This document shows positions 35,560 to 43,018 of a stretch of DNA of 64,000 bases, in pieces. Under the pieces are notes generated by a model. That model was not told where the DNA came from. It did not search any database and worked only from the letters and a program-made list of their open reading frames with translations. The position numbers and the translations under genes are program-made. How positions within the stretch are numbered: position 1 is the first letter of the stretch; every line of letters begins with the position of its first letter. Source of the DNA: Alkalibacterium sp049389645 (GTDB lineage Bacteria > Bacillota > Bacilli > Lactobacillales > Carnobacteriaceae_A); contig NZ_CP186540.1 in NCBI RefSeq assembly GCF_049389645.1, positions 2,108,001 through 2,172,000 of the forward strand. Reading direction: 5' to 3'.

Positions 35560-35599
35560 ATCCACCTGTCAACTTGTACTAGTTGGCAGGTGGATCTTT
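35560..35599. terminator. Terminator between converging genes
   Basis: ATCCACCTGTCAACT (35560-35574) pairs with 35581-35595 over 15 bp with one G-U pair and a six-base loop, then CTTTATTT. It can serve the DUF4282-like gene and the opposing gene ending at 35686. Confidence 0.75.
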
Positions 35600-35685
35600 A
35601 TTTCAAGAAGAAACATCATTTATCAGTTACTTCTTGTTTTTCTATTTTGCAATCTAATTTTTATGACTCGCTACTTTTACAGGTA

Positions 35686-36555
35686 TTAACTATCATCTTC
35701 CTCCTCGTCATCCAACAAATCTTTCTCGTGTTTCTTCTTCAACTCGTCGATCAGCGGATCACCTTCTTTCAGTAGGCCCAAAAGCAGATATTTCGCCTGA
35801 AAGAAGATGAGTTTCATCATCCAGGAAGAAAGGGGTGGACTGGGCTGAGTGAAGACAGAGGGCGTGGACAGCCGGTTGATGATGTTGTTTTGACTGTAGG
35901 TGCCCGCTTGGTTGGCTAGGAGTGTCAGCCATTCCCTGGTTATCTTGTCTTGAGACTCAGCCAATAAACGTGTCTGGTGTGCGAGATGCAGCATATGTTT
36001 ATAGGAACGTTTTGAAACGAGCTGGTGATGTCCTGCGATGTTGAAAAAAGTCCTGTTACCATGTGGGTAAAAGTCCAGGACATGATGAAAGGCGATCCAG
36101 TTAGCGTGTTTTCTAATGGCCCCGCTGTCTGGTGTCAAGTAATGGGAACCCAGCACGAAAGGGCAGCACTTTTTAACGTTCAGCGCATGTCCGAATTGCC
36201 TGACCCAGCGGTAGTCCACGTTTATGTAGTCGAAGTATCGGTCCATGACTTTCGTTGTGGTTTCGAGCGTCTTTAAAGGTGACCCGTTCAACTGAAAAAC
36301 GAGGGTGTTATAAGGGGTGCTTTTTTCCTTTGATAAGTCATACACATAAAACGTTTCGTTGTCTATAAGTAAATGTTTCTGCTCAATGGCCAGGTCTAAA
36401 TGGTCCAGCATCGTCTCCGGTGACAGACATAATAAGTGAGGTGAAGACGGTGAAGGGACCAATGAATAATCTGGAAATTGTGTGCCATGGCTATCGGTCA
36501 CGAGTGCTGTGAGTTGCTCAAGATAGGTTGTCTGTTGCTTTGTTTCGAAGTCCAA
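35686..36555 (-). CDS. ComK-like competence transcription factor
   Basis: The middle of the protein fits the ComK pattern: MDRYFDYINVDYRWV, then CCPFVLGSHYLTPDSG, NWIAFHHVLDF, TFFNIAGHHQL and SYKHMLHLAHQTRLL, which line up with the DR..., P.....FP, WISHVHV, T.F.NG and SY......A..R blocks of Bacillus ComK. In bacilli ComK is the master activator of DNA-uptake genes. The start is probably TTG 36555 (289 residues): TGGAGG lies nine bases before it. The frame is open to ATG 36612, which has no ribosome site. The C-terminal extension ends in an acidic run (DDEEEDDS). It is divergent from a sigma factor gene. ComK identity is motif-based and moderate. Confidence 0.62.
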   Translation of the reverse strand: MDFETKQQTTYLEQLTALVTDSHGTQFPDYSLVPSPSSPHLLCLSPETMLDHLDLAIEQKHLLIDNETFYVYDLSKEKSTPYNTLVFQLNGSPLKTLETTTKVMDRYFDYINVDYRWVRQFGHALNVKKCCPFVLGSHYLTPDSGAIRKHANWIAFHHVLDFYPHGNRTFFNIAGHHQLVSKRSYKHMLHLAHQTRLLAESQDKITREWLTLLANQAGTYSQNNIINRLSTPSVFTQPSPPLSSWMMKLIFFQAKYLLLGLLKEGDPLIDELKKKHEKDLLDDEEEDDS

Positions 36556-36781
36556 TAAAACATTCCTCCAAGTTGAATTATTTTGAAAACGGTTACTTTT
36601 AAAATATATCATTTTTTTGTATAGATTTATACTTTTTTCACAAGATGAGAAAAATTTTATTTTTAATTAATGAAGGTGGAGAAATTGTATTTTGATGTGA
36701 CATTTTTACTCTCTTTTTATTTTTTGAAAGAGAAGTCATCTTCTTTTATTAGAATCCGTTAAAAGTTTTAAGTGTTAATAT

Positions 36782-36841
36782 CCGATCAGTCATGCTTTCT
36801 GTCCGTACAGACAGAAAGTGCACTGATCGGTCTATTTTTTT
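36782..36841 (+). terminator. Strong terminator-like hairpin in the leader of the sigma factor gene
   Basis: CCGATCAGT (36782-36790) pairs with ACTGATCGG (36822-36830) and CTTTCTGTC with GACAGAAAG inside it, separated by a small internal loop; then TCTATTTTTTT. No plus-strand gene lies closely upstream, so this is either an attenuator or a terminator for long read-through. Confidence 0.75.
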
Positions 36842-36890
36842 GCCGTTACGGTCCTTTGAATGAGAAGGGGTAAAGGAATAAAGTAGGATC

Positions 36891-36906
36891 ATACAAGGCC
36901 TTGTAT
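36891..36906. promoter_or_regulatory. Perfect 16-bp palindrome upstream of the sigma factor gene
   Basis: ATACAAGGCCTTGTAT is its own reverse complement and ends 35 bases before ATG 36942. Its right half runs into TATAAA (36904-36909), a possible -10. A dimeric regulator binding here would block initiation or early elongation. Confidence 0.5.
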
Positions 36907-36941
36907 AAATTTCAAAGAAGATCTTCGGACAAGAGGACAAC

Positions 36942-37487
36942 ATGATAAGACAGTTAACAGAAGAGGTGGCCAGTGACTTTTTCTTCATCCATGATTCACT
37001 GGTCTATGGGGTTCTGAAAGCATGCCACGTGAGTTACAATCACCCGGACTATGAGGATTACCTGCAAGTCGGGCGGCTGAAGCTGGTGGAAGCATATGAG
37101 AATTACCCGAACGACTTGAATGAGGAAGAAGCGTATTACCGGTTCACCGGGTTTGCCTATCAGCGTGTCAGGTGGGGGATTTTAGACGAACTGAGAAAAG
37201 CGGCCAAACAGCGAGAGCGTGAGAGTGCGCTCCCGGACGACAGTATACTGGAGAACCAATTGATGGGCTACACGAGTGATGACGACGTCCTTTTTTTGGG
37301 TTTGTTTCAGTCGATGCTTGTGTGTCTGACTGAGCAGGAACAGGCGTATCTGATCGATGCCGTCATGCTGGAACTGAGTGTCCAGGATATTGCCAGAAAG
37401 TACGGGGTGTCACGCAATACGGTCTACCAGTGGAAACACAAGATAGGCGAGAAATTGATCCACTTCAAAAATGATCTGAAAAAATAA
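36942..37487 (+). CDS. Sigma-70 family RNA polymerase sigma factor (ComX/SigH-like size)
   Basis: 181 residues. Region 2 is visible at about 10-85: a helix-rich HDSLVYGVLKAC, YEDYLQVGRLKLVEAYENYP (core-binding, region 2.1-2.2) and FTGFAYQRVRWGILDELRK (region 2.3-2.4). Region 4 is at about 128-175: LTEQEQAYL, then the helix-turn-helix SVQDIARKYGVSRNTVYQWKHKI. Region 3 is absent, as in small alternative sigma factors such as ComX. The ribosome site is AAGAGGACAAC. It is divergent from the ComK-like gene and 22 bp before an amidase, so a competence role is plausible but unproven. Confidence 0.85.
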   Translation: MIRQLTEEVASDFFFIHDSLVYGVLKACHVSYNHPDYEDYLQVGRLKLVEAYENYPNDLNEEEAYYRFTGFAYQRVRWGILDELRKAAKQRERESALPDDSILENQLMGYTSDDDVLFLGLFQSMLVCLTEQEQAYLIDAVMLELSVQDIARKYGVSRNTVYQWKHKIGEKLIHFKNDLKK

Positions 37488-37509
37488 ACAAGAGAAAGTA
37501 GGAAATCAT

Positions 37510-38340
37510 ATGACAAAAACATTAATCATCGACCCAGGACACGGCGGGAAAGACGGTGGTGCACGCGGCTTTGGCGTCGACGAAAAGGACTGGAATCTTA
37601 AAATGAGTCTGTATCAGTATATCCGCTTGAAAGCTTTGGGCGTTGATGTCTCCCTCACCCGACGTGAAGACAACACGCTCGAGCCGGTGCAGCGGGTGGC
37701 GCGCATTAAAAATCAGTACGACCTCTGTCTATCCAACCATTGGAATGCCTTTAATGGTGAAGCCAGGGGCGTGGAGGGCATTTATTCGGTCCATGGTAAA
37801 CCGGATCTGGCTACTGACCTGGTGGACCGGGTCGTTGCCAAGACGGGCTTACCCAAGCGTCGCGTATTTAAGCGGGAGATCAAAAAAGGGGTGGATTACT
37901 ACTACATGCACCGCCTGACGGGTAAGACCGAAACGGTGATACTGGAATACGGCTTTATCGATCACCCGACGGACTTCAACCATTACGCTGATAACACCCA
38001 GTTTCAGCTGGCGGCAGAAGCCGTGATCGAAGGCTTGTGTCTGGCGACGGGACATGTGTACCGCCAGCCGGAAGCGGGTGTCAGTGTGTTGAAATCTATC
38101 GCACTGAAAAAGGACTCCGGCAAAAAACGCCTAGTCAGTCATCACGCTGGAAAGCTCCGTTTTTACAACAAGCCAAGCTGGTCAGATAAAGACGTCTTTG
38201 GCCACGTGACGTTCGGCCAAGGTTTTCCAACAGTCGTTAAAAAGCTGAAAGTGGGACGCGGTGAACAATACCAGGTCAAAAACTCCAAAGGCGACGTTTA
38301 TTATATCACCGCCAGCCCGGCATACGTAAACGTGCTTTAA
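37510..38340 (+). CDS. N-acetylmuramoyl-L-alanine amidase (Amidase_3 type)
   Basis: Cleaves the bond between muramic acid and the stem peptide. The zinc site is readable: His11 in IIDPGHGG, Glu25 in VDEKDW, His77 in LSNHWNAF, and the catalytic Glu146 in ILEYGFIDHPTDF. The catalytic domain ends near 178; the C-terminal 90 residues look like an SH3-type wall-binding module (GKLRFYNKPSW, YQVKNSKGDVYYITASPAYV). There is no signal peptide, so release would need lysis or a holin-like route, as for phage endolysins. Co-transcription with the sigma factor (22-bp gap) suggests a regulated lysin, for example one used against kin during competence. Base composition is visibly more GC-rich than neighbours. 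Confidence 0.88.
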   Translation: MTKTLIIDPGHGGKDGGARGFGVDEKDWNLKMSLYQYIRLKALGVDVSLTRREDNTLEPVQRVARIKNQYDLCLSNHWNAFNGEARGVEGIYSVHGKPDLATDLVDRVVAKTGLPKRRVFKREIKKGVDYYYMHRLTGKTETVILEYGFIDHPTDFNHYADNTQFQLAAEAVIEGLCLATGHVYRQPEAGVSVLKSIALKKDSGKKRLVSHHAGKLRFYNKPSWSDKDVFGHVTFGQGFPTVVKKLKVGRGEQYQVKNSKGDVYYITASPAYVNVL

Positions 38341-38392
38341 ACTAAGAATAAATTTTCCGACCGGCGAAAAATAACTGCATAAAATAAAGAAT

Positions 38393-38426
38393 ACCTGCCG
38401 ATTTTTTTTTGATCGGCAGGTGTTTT
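38393..38426 (+). terminator. Intrinsic terminator after the amidase gene
   Basis: ACCTGCCGAT (38393-38402) pairs perfectly with ATCGGCAGGT (38412-38421); the loop is T-rich and GTTTTG follows. Confidence 0.75.
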
Positions 38427-38843
38427 GCTTGTTTTGAGGTTCGACTCGTTTCGATTAAGCAGATACGGAACAAGGACACGGCTATTTAAGTGCTATTATT
38501 CTTGATTAGAAGGACCTATAGAATTAACAAAAATAACAGCCAATTAAAAAGAAATCCAAAACATTTCAGCGCTGATCGACAGGAGCTGCGAGTTAATTTG
38601 CTTGAACTCTAGTTGATTAGGGGGTATCGTTGTGAATAGAATAGTGTTTTAAATCCACTCGTCACGATTGATAATCAGTCGAAAAAAATAAACTGTTAGT
38701 TCGTTTCCACTTCTATAGATAATATATTTTTTATTGTAATAAGTGCCCGAACAGCGGGCTGCTAGAGCGAATAACTAAATTGCGAGCATACAAACTTCAT
38801 AAAATAAACTCACTAATGGATCGACTGACTAAAGGTAATTATT

Positions 38844-38872
38844 TTGTATGTGGTTAATTACCAAGATATAGG
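38844..38872 (+). promoter_or_regulatory. Candidate galU promoter
   Basis: TTGTAT (38844-38849), a 17-bp spacer and TATAGG (38867-38872), ending 34 bp before the ATG. Each box matches four of six consensus bases or slightly better. Confidence 0.35.
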
Positions 38873-38906
38873 TTAATATAAATATAAAAGATGGAGGAGA
38901 ATATAT

Positions 38907-39800
38907 ATGTCAAAAGTAAGAAAAGCAGTCATTCCAGCAGCTGGTTTTGGTACGCGCTTTTTACCTGCTACAAAAGCGATGCCCAAGGAAATGCTGCCGG
39001 TCGTCGACAAACCGACGATTCAATACATTGTGGAAGAGGCCATTGCCAGTGGTATTGAAGAAATTTTGATCATTACCGGTAAAAATAAACGGGCGATCGA
39101 GGATCACTTTGATCATTCTGTGGAGCTGGAACTGGAACTCGAAAAGAAAGGCAAGACTGAATTACTGGAACTGGTCAATAGTATATCCGACATGGTGGAT
39201 ATCCATTACATAAGGCAGAAAGAAGCCAAGGGACTGGGCCATGCGATTTATTGTGCGAAAACCTTCGTAGGGGATGAACCCTTCGCAGTATTACTGGGTG
39301 ATGACATTGTTTATACTGAAGACACGCCTTGTTTGAAACAGATGATCAACTGTTATGATGACTATGAGACAAGTGTCTTAGGCGTCCAAACGGTCAAACA
39401 AGAAGATGTCAGCAAATACGGCATCGTGGACGGCAAACAGCTGGCAGATAATGTTTACTCGGTAAACGGCTTGGTCGAAAAACCAGCGATGGAAGAAGCG
39501 CCGTCAAATGTAGCCATTTTAGGCCGATACATCATCAATCCCGCAATCTTTGATATCCTCAAAGATACCGAACCGGGCAAAGGCGGAGAGATCCAATTAA
39601 CAGATGCCCTCAAAGAGCTGGCCTTACAAGAAGATATGGTCGCTTATGATTTTGAAGGGAAACGTTATGATGTCGGTGATAAACTCGGTTTCTTGGAAGC
39701 AACGGTCGAGACCGCACTGAGAAGAGACGACTTGAGAGAAGATTTTTTAACTTATCTTGAGAAAATAGTAGAAAAAGAAACGGTTCAGAATATTAAATAA
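38907..39800 (+). CDS. galU: UTP-glucose-1-phosphate uridylyltransferase
   Basis: Makes UDP-glucose from UTP and glucose-1-phosphate, feeding ugd, capsule, teichoic acid and glycolipid synthesis. The 297 residues show the nucleotidyltransferase signature AAGFGTRFLPATKAMPKEML (11-30), VDKPTIQYIVEEA, the loop QKEAKGLGHAI, GDDIVY near 131, GLVEKP near 191, and GGEIQLTDAL near 228. Length is normal. ATG 38907 follows ATGGAGGAGA. It is monocistronic and ends in a perfect terminator, far from the capsule operon it would supply. Confidence 0.96.
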   Translation: MSKVRKAVIPAAGFGTRFLPATKAMPKEMLPVVDKPTIQYIVEEAIASGIEEILIITGKNKRAIEDHFDHSVELELELEKKGKTELLELVNSISDMVDIHYIRQKEAKGLGHAIYCAKTFVGDEPFAVLLGDDIVYTEDTPCLKQMINCYDDYETSVLGVQTVKQEDVSKYGIVDGKQLADNVYSVNGLVEKPAMEEAPSNVAILGRYIINPAIFDILKDTEPGKGGEIQLTDALKELALQEDMVAYDFEGKRYDVGDKLGFLEATVETALRRDDLREDFLTYLEKIVEKETVQNIK

Positions 39801-39838
39801 TGTGTTTTTAGTAAACAAAAATGAACCCTTAAATGGAG

Positions 39839-39876
39839 AAACGCCTTACGATTAGCGCTAATCGTAAGGCGTTTTC
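39839..39876 (+). terminator. Perfect palindromic terminator after galU
   Basis: Bases 39839-39856 and 39857-39874 are an 18-bp perfect inverted repeat, followed by T and then CTGTTGTTTT. Confidence 0.85.
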
Positions 39877-39889
39877 TGTTGTTTTAGGG

Positions 39890-39913
39890 CCACTTGTTAC
39901 TCTTAACAAGTGG
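39890..39913. repeat. Second small inverted repeat after galU
   Basis: CCACTTGTTA (39890-39899) and TAACAAGTGG (39904-39913), perfect 10-bp arms, four-base loop, no T run. Confidence 0.6.
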
Positions 39914-40589
39914 GTAGGACAAGGAGACATTAAAACAGAAACGTCTTATATGTTTTTAGATAAGTTGAGATAAAAGCCAGAGATTATTACAGGTTTAATC
40001 ATAAAAGTTCGGATTTTCAGTATTACTCGAAGAGAATATAGTTGATGGTCTTTATCTATGGAGTATGGTTAAGAAGCTTCTTTAAATGTGAACATTGTGT
40101 GAATTGTTAATAATATCACATTCATCAGATTCTTTCCAGAGTGTTAATTTAGTTATAAAATGACTATTAATGACTTTAAAGTATATATAATATTTGTTTC
40201 TTTTATTGACTCTTCATAGACATATTAGTAATATTAGCGATGAATATAGTTAATATATTACTAAATATATTAGATGATATTATATTGATATATGGGAAGA
40301 GGTCGATCAAGAAGAGATTTATAAAATTCACACATTAAAGAAATTAGTGAATTGTTACTATAAATAAACATCCGAATGTCTGTCGGTAGAGCCTAAATTG
40401 TATTGCGTTCAAATAATTTCATCATTGGTATGAGGGGTGAAGCGTTATTTTCTTTACAATTGACCATGGTTAAAAAAAGTATGTTGTAAGAAGATAGAAT
40501 TAAATGAATGGATCGTCGATCAATTAACTGGATTGACGAAAGTTTTTATTAATGCAAAGATATTAAAAAAATTATTAGGAGAGATGAAA
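39914..40589 (+). other. AT-rich intergenic region
   Basis: About 680 bp with no credible gene. Very AT-rich around 40190-40290, with many TATA-like strings, so promoters cannot be assigned by eye. Confidence 0.45.
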
Positions 40590-40862
40590 ATGGATAATAG
40601 TACATCAAACGAAGTTCAGCAAAACAGCAAATCTTTTTTCAAGTTTGACAATATGATCACACCTAAAATAATTCAAATTATTTTTTTCTTAGGTTTAGTA
40701 ATTTCCGTACTTGCGGGATTATTAATGATTGTAGCAGGAGATATGGCTTTTGCAGGTTTAGTAGTCATTATAATGGGGCCGCTTTTAGTTAGAGTGAATT
40801 GTGAAATAATCATTGTTTTATTTAAAATTCATGAAGCACTACAAGATATTCGTTACAGATAA
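40590..40862 (+). CDS. DUF4282-like small membrane protein, second copy
   Basis: 90 residues, two membrane helices (about 31-49 and 53-70), ending IHEALQDIRYR. It shares FDNMITPKIIQI and the RVNCE(I/L)IIV block with the protein at 35226-35486. ATG 40590 follows AGGAGAG (40577-40583) with suitable spacing; the frame extends to 40533 without a ribosome site. It is preceded by a long AT-rich spacer and followed by a large imperfect hairpin. Function unknown. Confidence 0.78.
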   Translation: MDNSTSNEVQQNSKSFFKFDNMITPKIIQIIFFLGLVISVLAGLLMIVAGDMAFAGLVVIIMGPLLVRVNCEIIIVLFKIHEALQDIRYR

Positions 40863-40897
40863 ATTTAAATTAGTTGTCAGGTGTTTTATTATAAAAA

Positions 40898-40965
40898 GGT
40901 TCTATAACAGTTGAATTAGTAAGAAAAAACTCACTAATACCAGCTGTTTTAGAGCCTTTATTATT
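40898..40965 (+). terminator. Long imperfect hairpin after the second DUF4282-like gene
   Basis: AGGTTCTATAACAG at 40898 pairs with the region ending TGTTTTAGAGCCT (about 40945-40957) and the stem continues inward to ATTAGT/ACTAAT; TTTATTATT follows. Confidence 0.65.
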
Positions 40966-41236
40966 ATCGATTTAGGCAGGTATTCATTTTTCGGATAGTC
41001 ATTCCTCCAAAATTTTATCGTAAAATAGAACCAGCAGCTTTTCAGCACAATGACTTAAACCGGACTAAAGTTTCCTTATCAAAACTTTTCTAATTTACAT
41101 AAATAATAATAGAACAACGAGAGAAATAGTATTTACTTTCAGAAAGTGAGAACCTCTCTGGATTTTTAAACTTGGGGACAAAACCAGATTTAAATGAAGG
41201 AAGAAACCTATTACTAAACAGACAAGGTGATGTAGG
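40966..41236 (+). other. Intergenic leader of the zinc-ribbon cluster
   Basis: About 270 bp, no gene and no clear promoter; the ribosome site AAGGTGATG (41223-41231) serves the gene at 41237. Confidence 0.4.
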
Positions 41237-42667
41237 ATGAATTATTGTGAAGAATGTGGACATAAACTAGAGTATGAACAAAAATTTTGTCAAGGCTGCG
41301 GTGCAGCAGTTGTTCCCAAAGATACTAATAGCTCACAGGGAGATCCCCATATAACTAAAGAACCAAAACATCCAGAAAAAAAAGGAGCAAGCTCGTCTAA
41401 AAAACCATTTCCAAAAGGAGTGATCGTTACTTCGGTACTCGTGATCTTTTTAAGTGTAGCAGGCTACTTCTCGTATCAGTACGGACAGGATTACTATAGT
41501 GTAAGAAATCAGGTCGATCGTATGGTGAAAATATTACACTCAAAGGATTACGAAAGTATTGCTGCCAACCTCACATCAACTCATGATGAATTGGAGATTG
41601 ATGAGGATACGATCAAACCGTATGTAGATGTTTACTTAACGGATGTCGATGCAATTGAATTGAGAAAGGCGCTAGCTACTGAAAGAAGCTATGAATCCTT
41701 AAAATTAGTGCCAAAAGGGTCTTACTTTTATCTCTTCGACAAATATGAATTGGAACTGCTACCTGCCTTTGTTACACTTTCTACCAATATGGAAAATGTG
41801 ACGTTTTCAATAAACGCTGAAGAAGTGGTCGTTTCTGATGAAGAAGATTTTTCTTTTGAACATGGTCCGTTGATTCCAGGAGAGTATGTGTTCAGTGCGG
41901 TGACAAAAATAGATGGTCATGAGCTCATGACTGAAGAGAATAGTTATGTCACTGCTTCTCAGGATAATGTATTGATCGATCTGCCTATTCAAGGCTTTTC
42001 TTTTACCGTTGAAAGTAATCTAGATGATCCATTTGTGTACATTAACGATAAAGAGATAGGTCAGCTTCAAAATGGATCGGGGCATTTTGGACCCTTTGGA
42101 AGCCTGAACGAATCACAGCTCGAATTAAGAAAAGAAGAATCATTTGGAGAATTGAAGACCAGTGCGATCACTATGTCTGCTTTCGATGAGGAAAACTACT
42201 ATTTGAAATTTCAAGAATCTTTAAATATAGATAGTGCTGAGATGGCATTGAGGGATATGTATTATACCTTGAGCGGAATGACCCAAGACGATAATTATGA
42301 TTTAGAAGGATTGATTGAAGATTTTGGGAACTATTTTTATCAAGGAGTAGCGTATGATGAATTGCGACCTTTCTTCATCGATTATGCAGAGAGACAGCGT
42401 GAGAATGAAGACGCTGATCGAACGACATATGATGTGACGCTTACTAATTTTAATCAGGTTGGAATGAAAGAATATACAGTTGATTTAGAAGTTGACTATA
42501 TCACTGAATATGATTGGTCATTGGATAAAGAAAACCGCATTCGAACGTTCACCTATAACGTCTCGTTAATTGCAGATGAAGCTATTCGGGATACGTGGGC
42601 AAATGAAGAAGAATTATTTATTGATGGGTTTGGGAGCGAAGAATTAATATATGACAGCAATGAATAG
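41237..42667 (+). CDS. Zinc-ribbon membrane protein, TcaA/YvbJ-like
   Basis: 476 residues. A zinc ribbon (Cys4, Cys7, Cys18, Cys21: YCEECG ... FCQGCG) is followed by a polar linker, one membrane helix (about 59-80, VIVTSVLVIFLSVAGYF) and a large C-terminal region, predicted extracellular. That region has repeating domains: DIxxNLTSTHDELEIDEDTI-like text near 110, an Ig/PEGA-like part near 180-300 (VYINDKEIGQL), and a final alpha/beta domain with DVTLTNFNQVGMKEYTVDLEVDY near 395. This order matches TcaA of S. aureus and YvbJ of Bacillus, linked to cell-envelope stress and glycopeptide response. A paralogue follows. The family call is by layout. Confidence 0.75.
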   Translation: MNYCEECGHKLEYEQKFCQGCGAAVVPKDTNSSQGDPHITKEPKHPEKKGASSSKKPFPKGVIVTSVLVIFLSVAGYFSYQYGQDYYSVRNQVDRMVKILHSKDYESIAANLTSTHDELEIDEDTIKPYVDVYLTDVDAIELRKALATERSYESLKLVPKGSYFYLFDKYELELLPAFVTLSTNMENVTFSINAEEVVVSDEEDFSFEHGPLIPGEYVFSAVTKIDGHELMTEENSYVTASQDNVLIDLPIQGFSFTVESNLDDPFVYINDKEIGQLQNGSGHFGPFGSLNESQLELRKEESFGELKTSAITMSAFDEENYYLKFQESLNIDSAEMALRDMYYTLSGMTQDDNYDLEGLIEDFGNYFYQGVAYDELRPFFIDYAERQRENEDADRTTYDVTLTNFNQVGMKEYTVDLEVDYITEYDWSLDKENRIRTFTYNVSLIADEAIRDTWANEEELFIDGFGSEELIYDSNE

Positions 42668-43018
42668 TCAGTTATAGTGAGATGACCTAATGAGGTAGTG
42701 ACCGAAGTAAGGGAAAGATAGATTATTTGAAATAAAAACGTTCGACGAGAATACTAAACCTCATAGGATGGGGTTACTTATGGCATAGATTTATTGAGCC
42801 CCAACAAAAAGATTGTTCATATATATACTTAATAATATTGTGTTTAAACCGATAATATATTTAAAGATCTGTTTACTGGGTGGTATCGATTATGAATAGG
42901 TCCACCTTTTAACAGTATCAGTTAGTGGCTATATAAATACAGTGTAAAGGAGTGGCAAATAAGTTAGCATTTTCAGTGGTTTTACAAGAAAGACTTAAAA
43001 ATAATAAGGAGGAATCAC
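42668..43018 (+). other. Spacer between the two TcaA-like genes
   Basis: 351 bp without a gene. AT-rich; a ribosome site AAGGAGG precedes 43019. A separate promoter is possible but none is convincing. Confidence 0.4.

Larger units (their letters stand above)
38341..38906 (+). other. Intergenic region before galU
   Basis: 566 bp without a gene. It holds the terminator at 38393-38426 and, near the end, a candidate galU promoter; the rest is AT-rich with no further structure noticed. Confidence 0.5.

Noticed and set aside
37643..37918. 91-codon plus-strand frame inside the amidase gene
   Set aside because: Out-of-frame shadow; the amidase frame carries all zinc-site residues.
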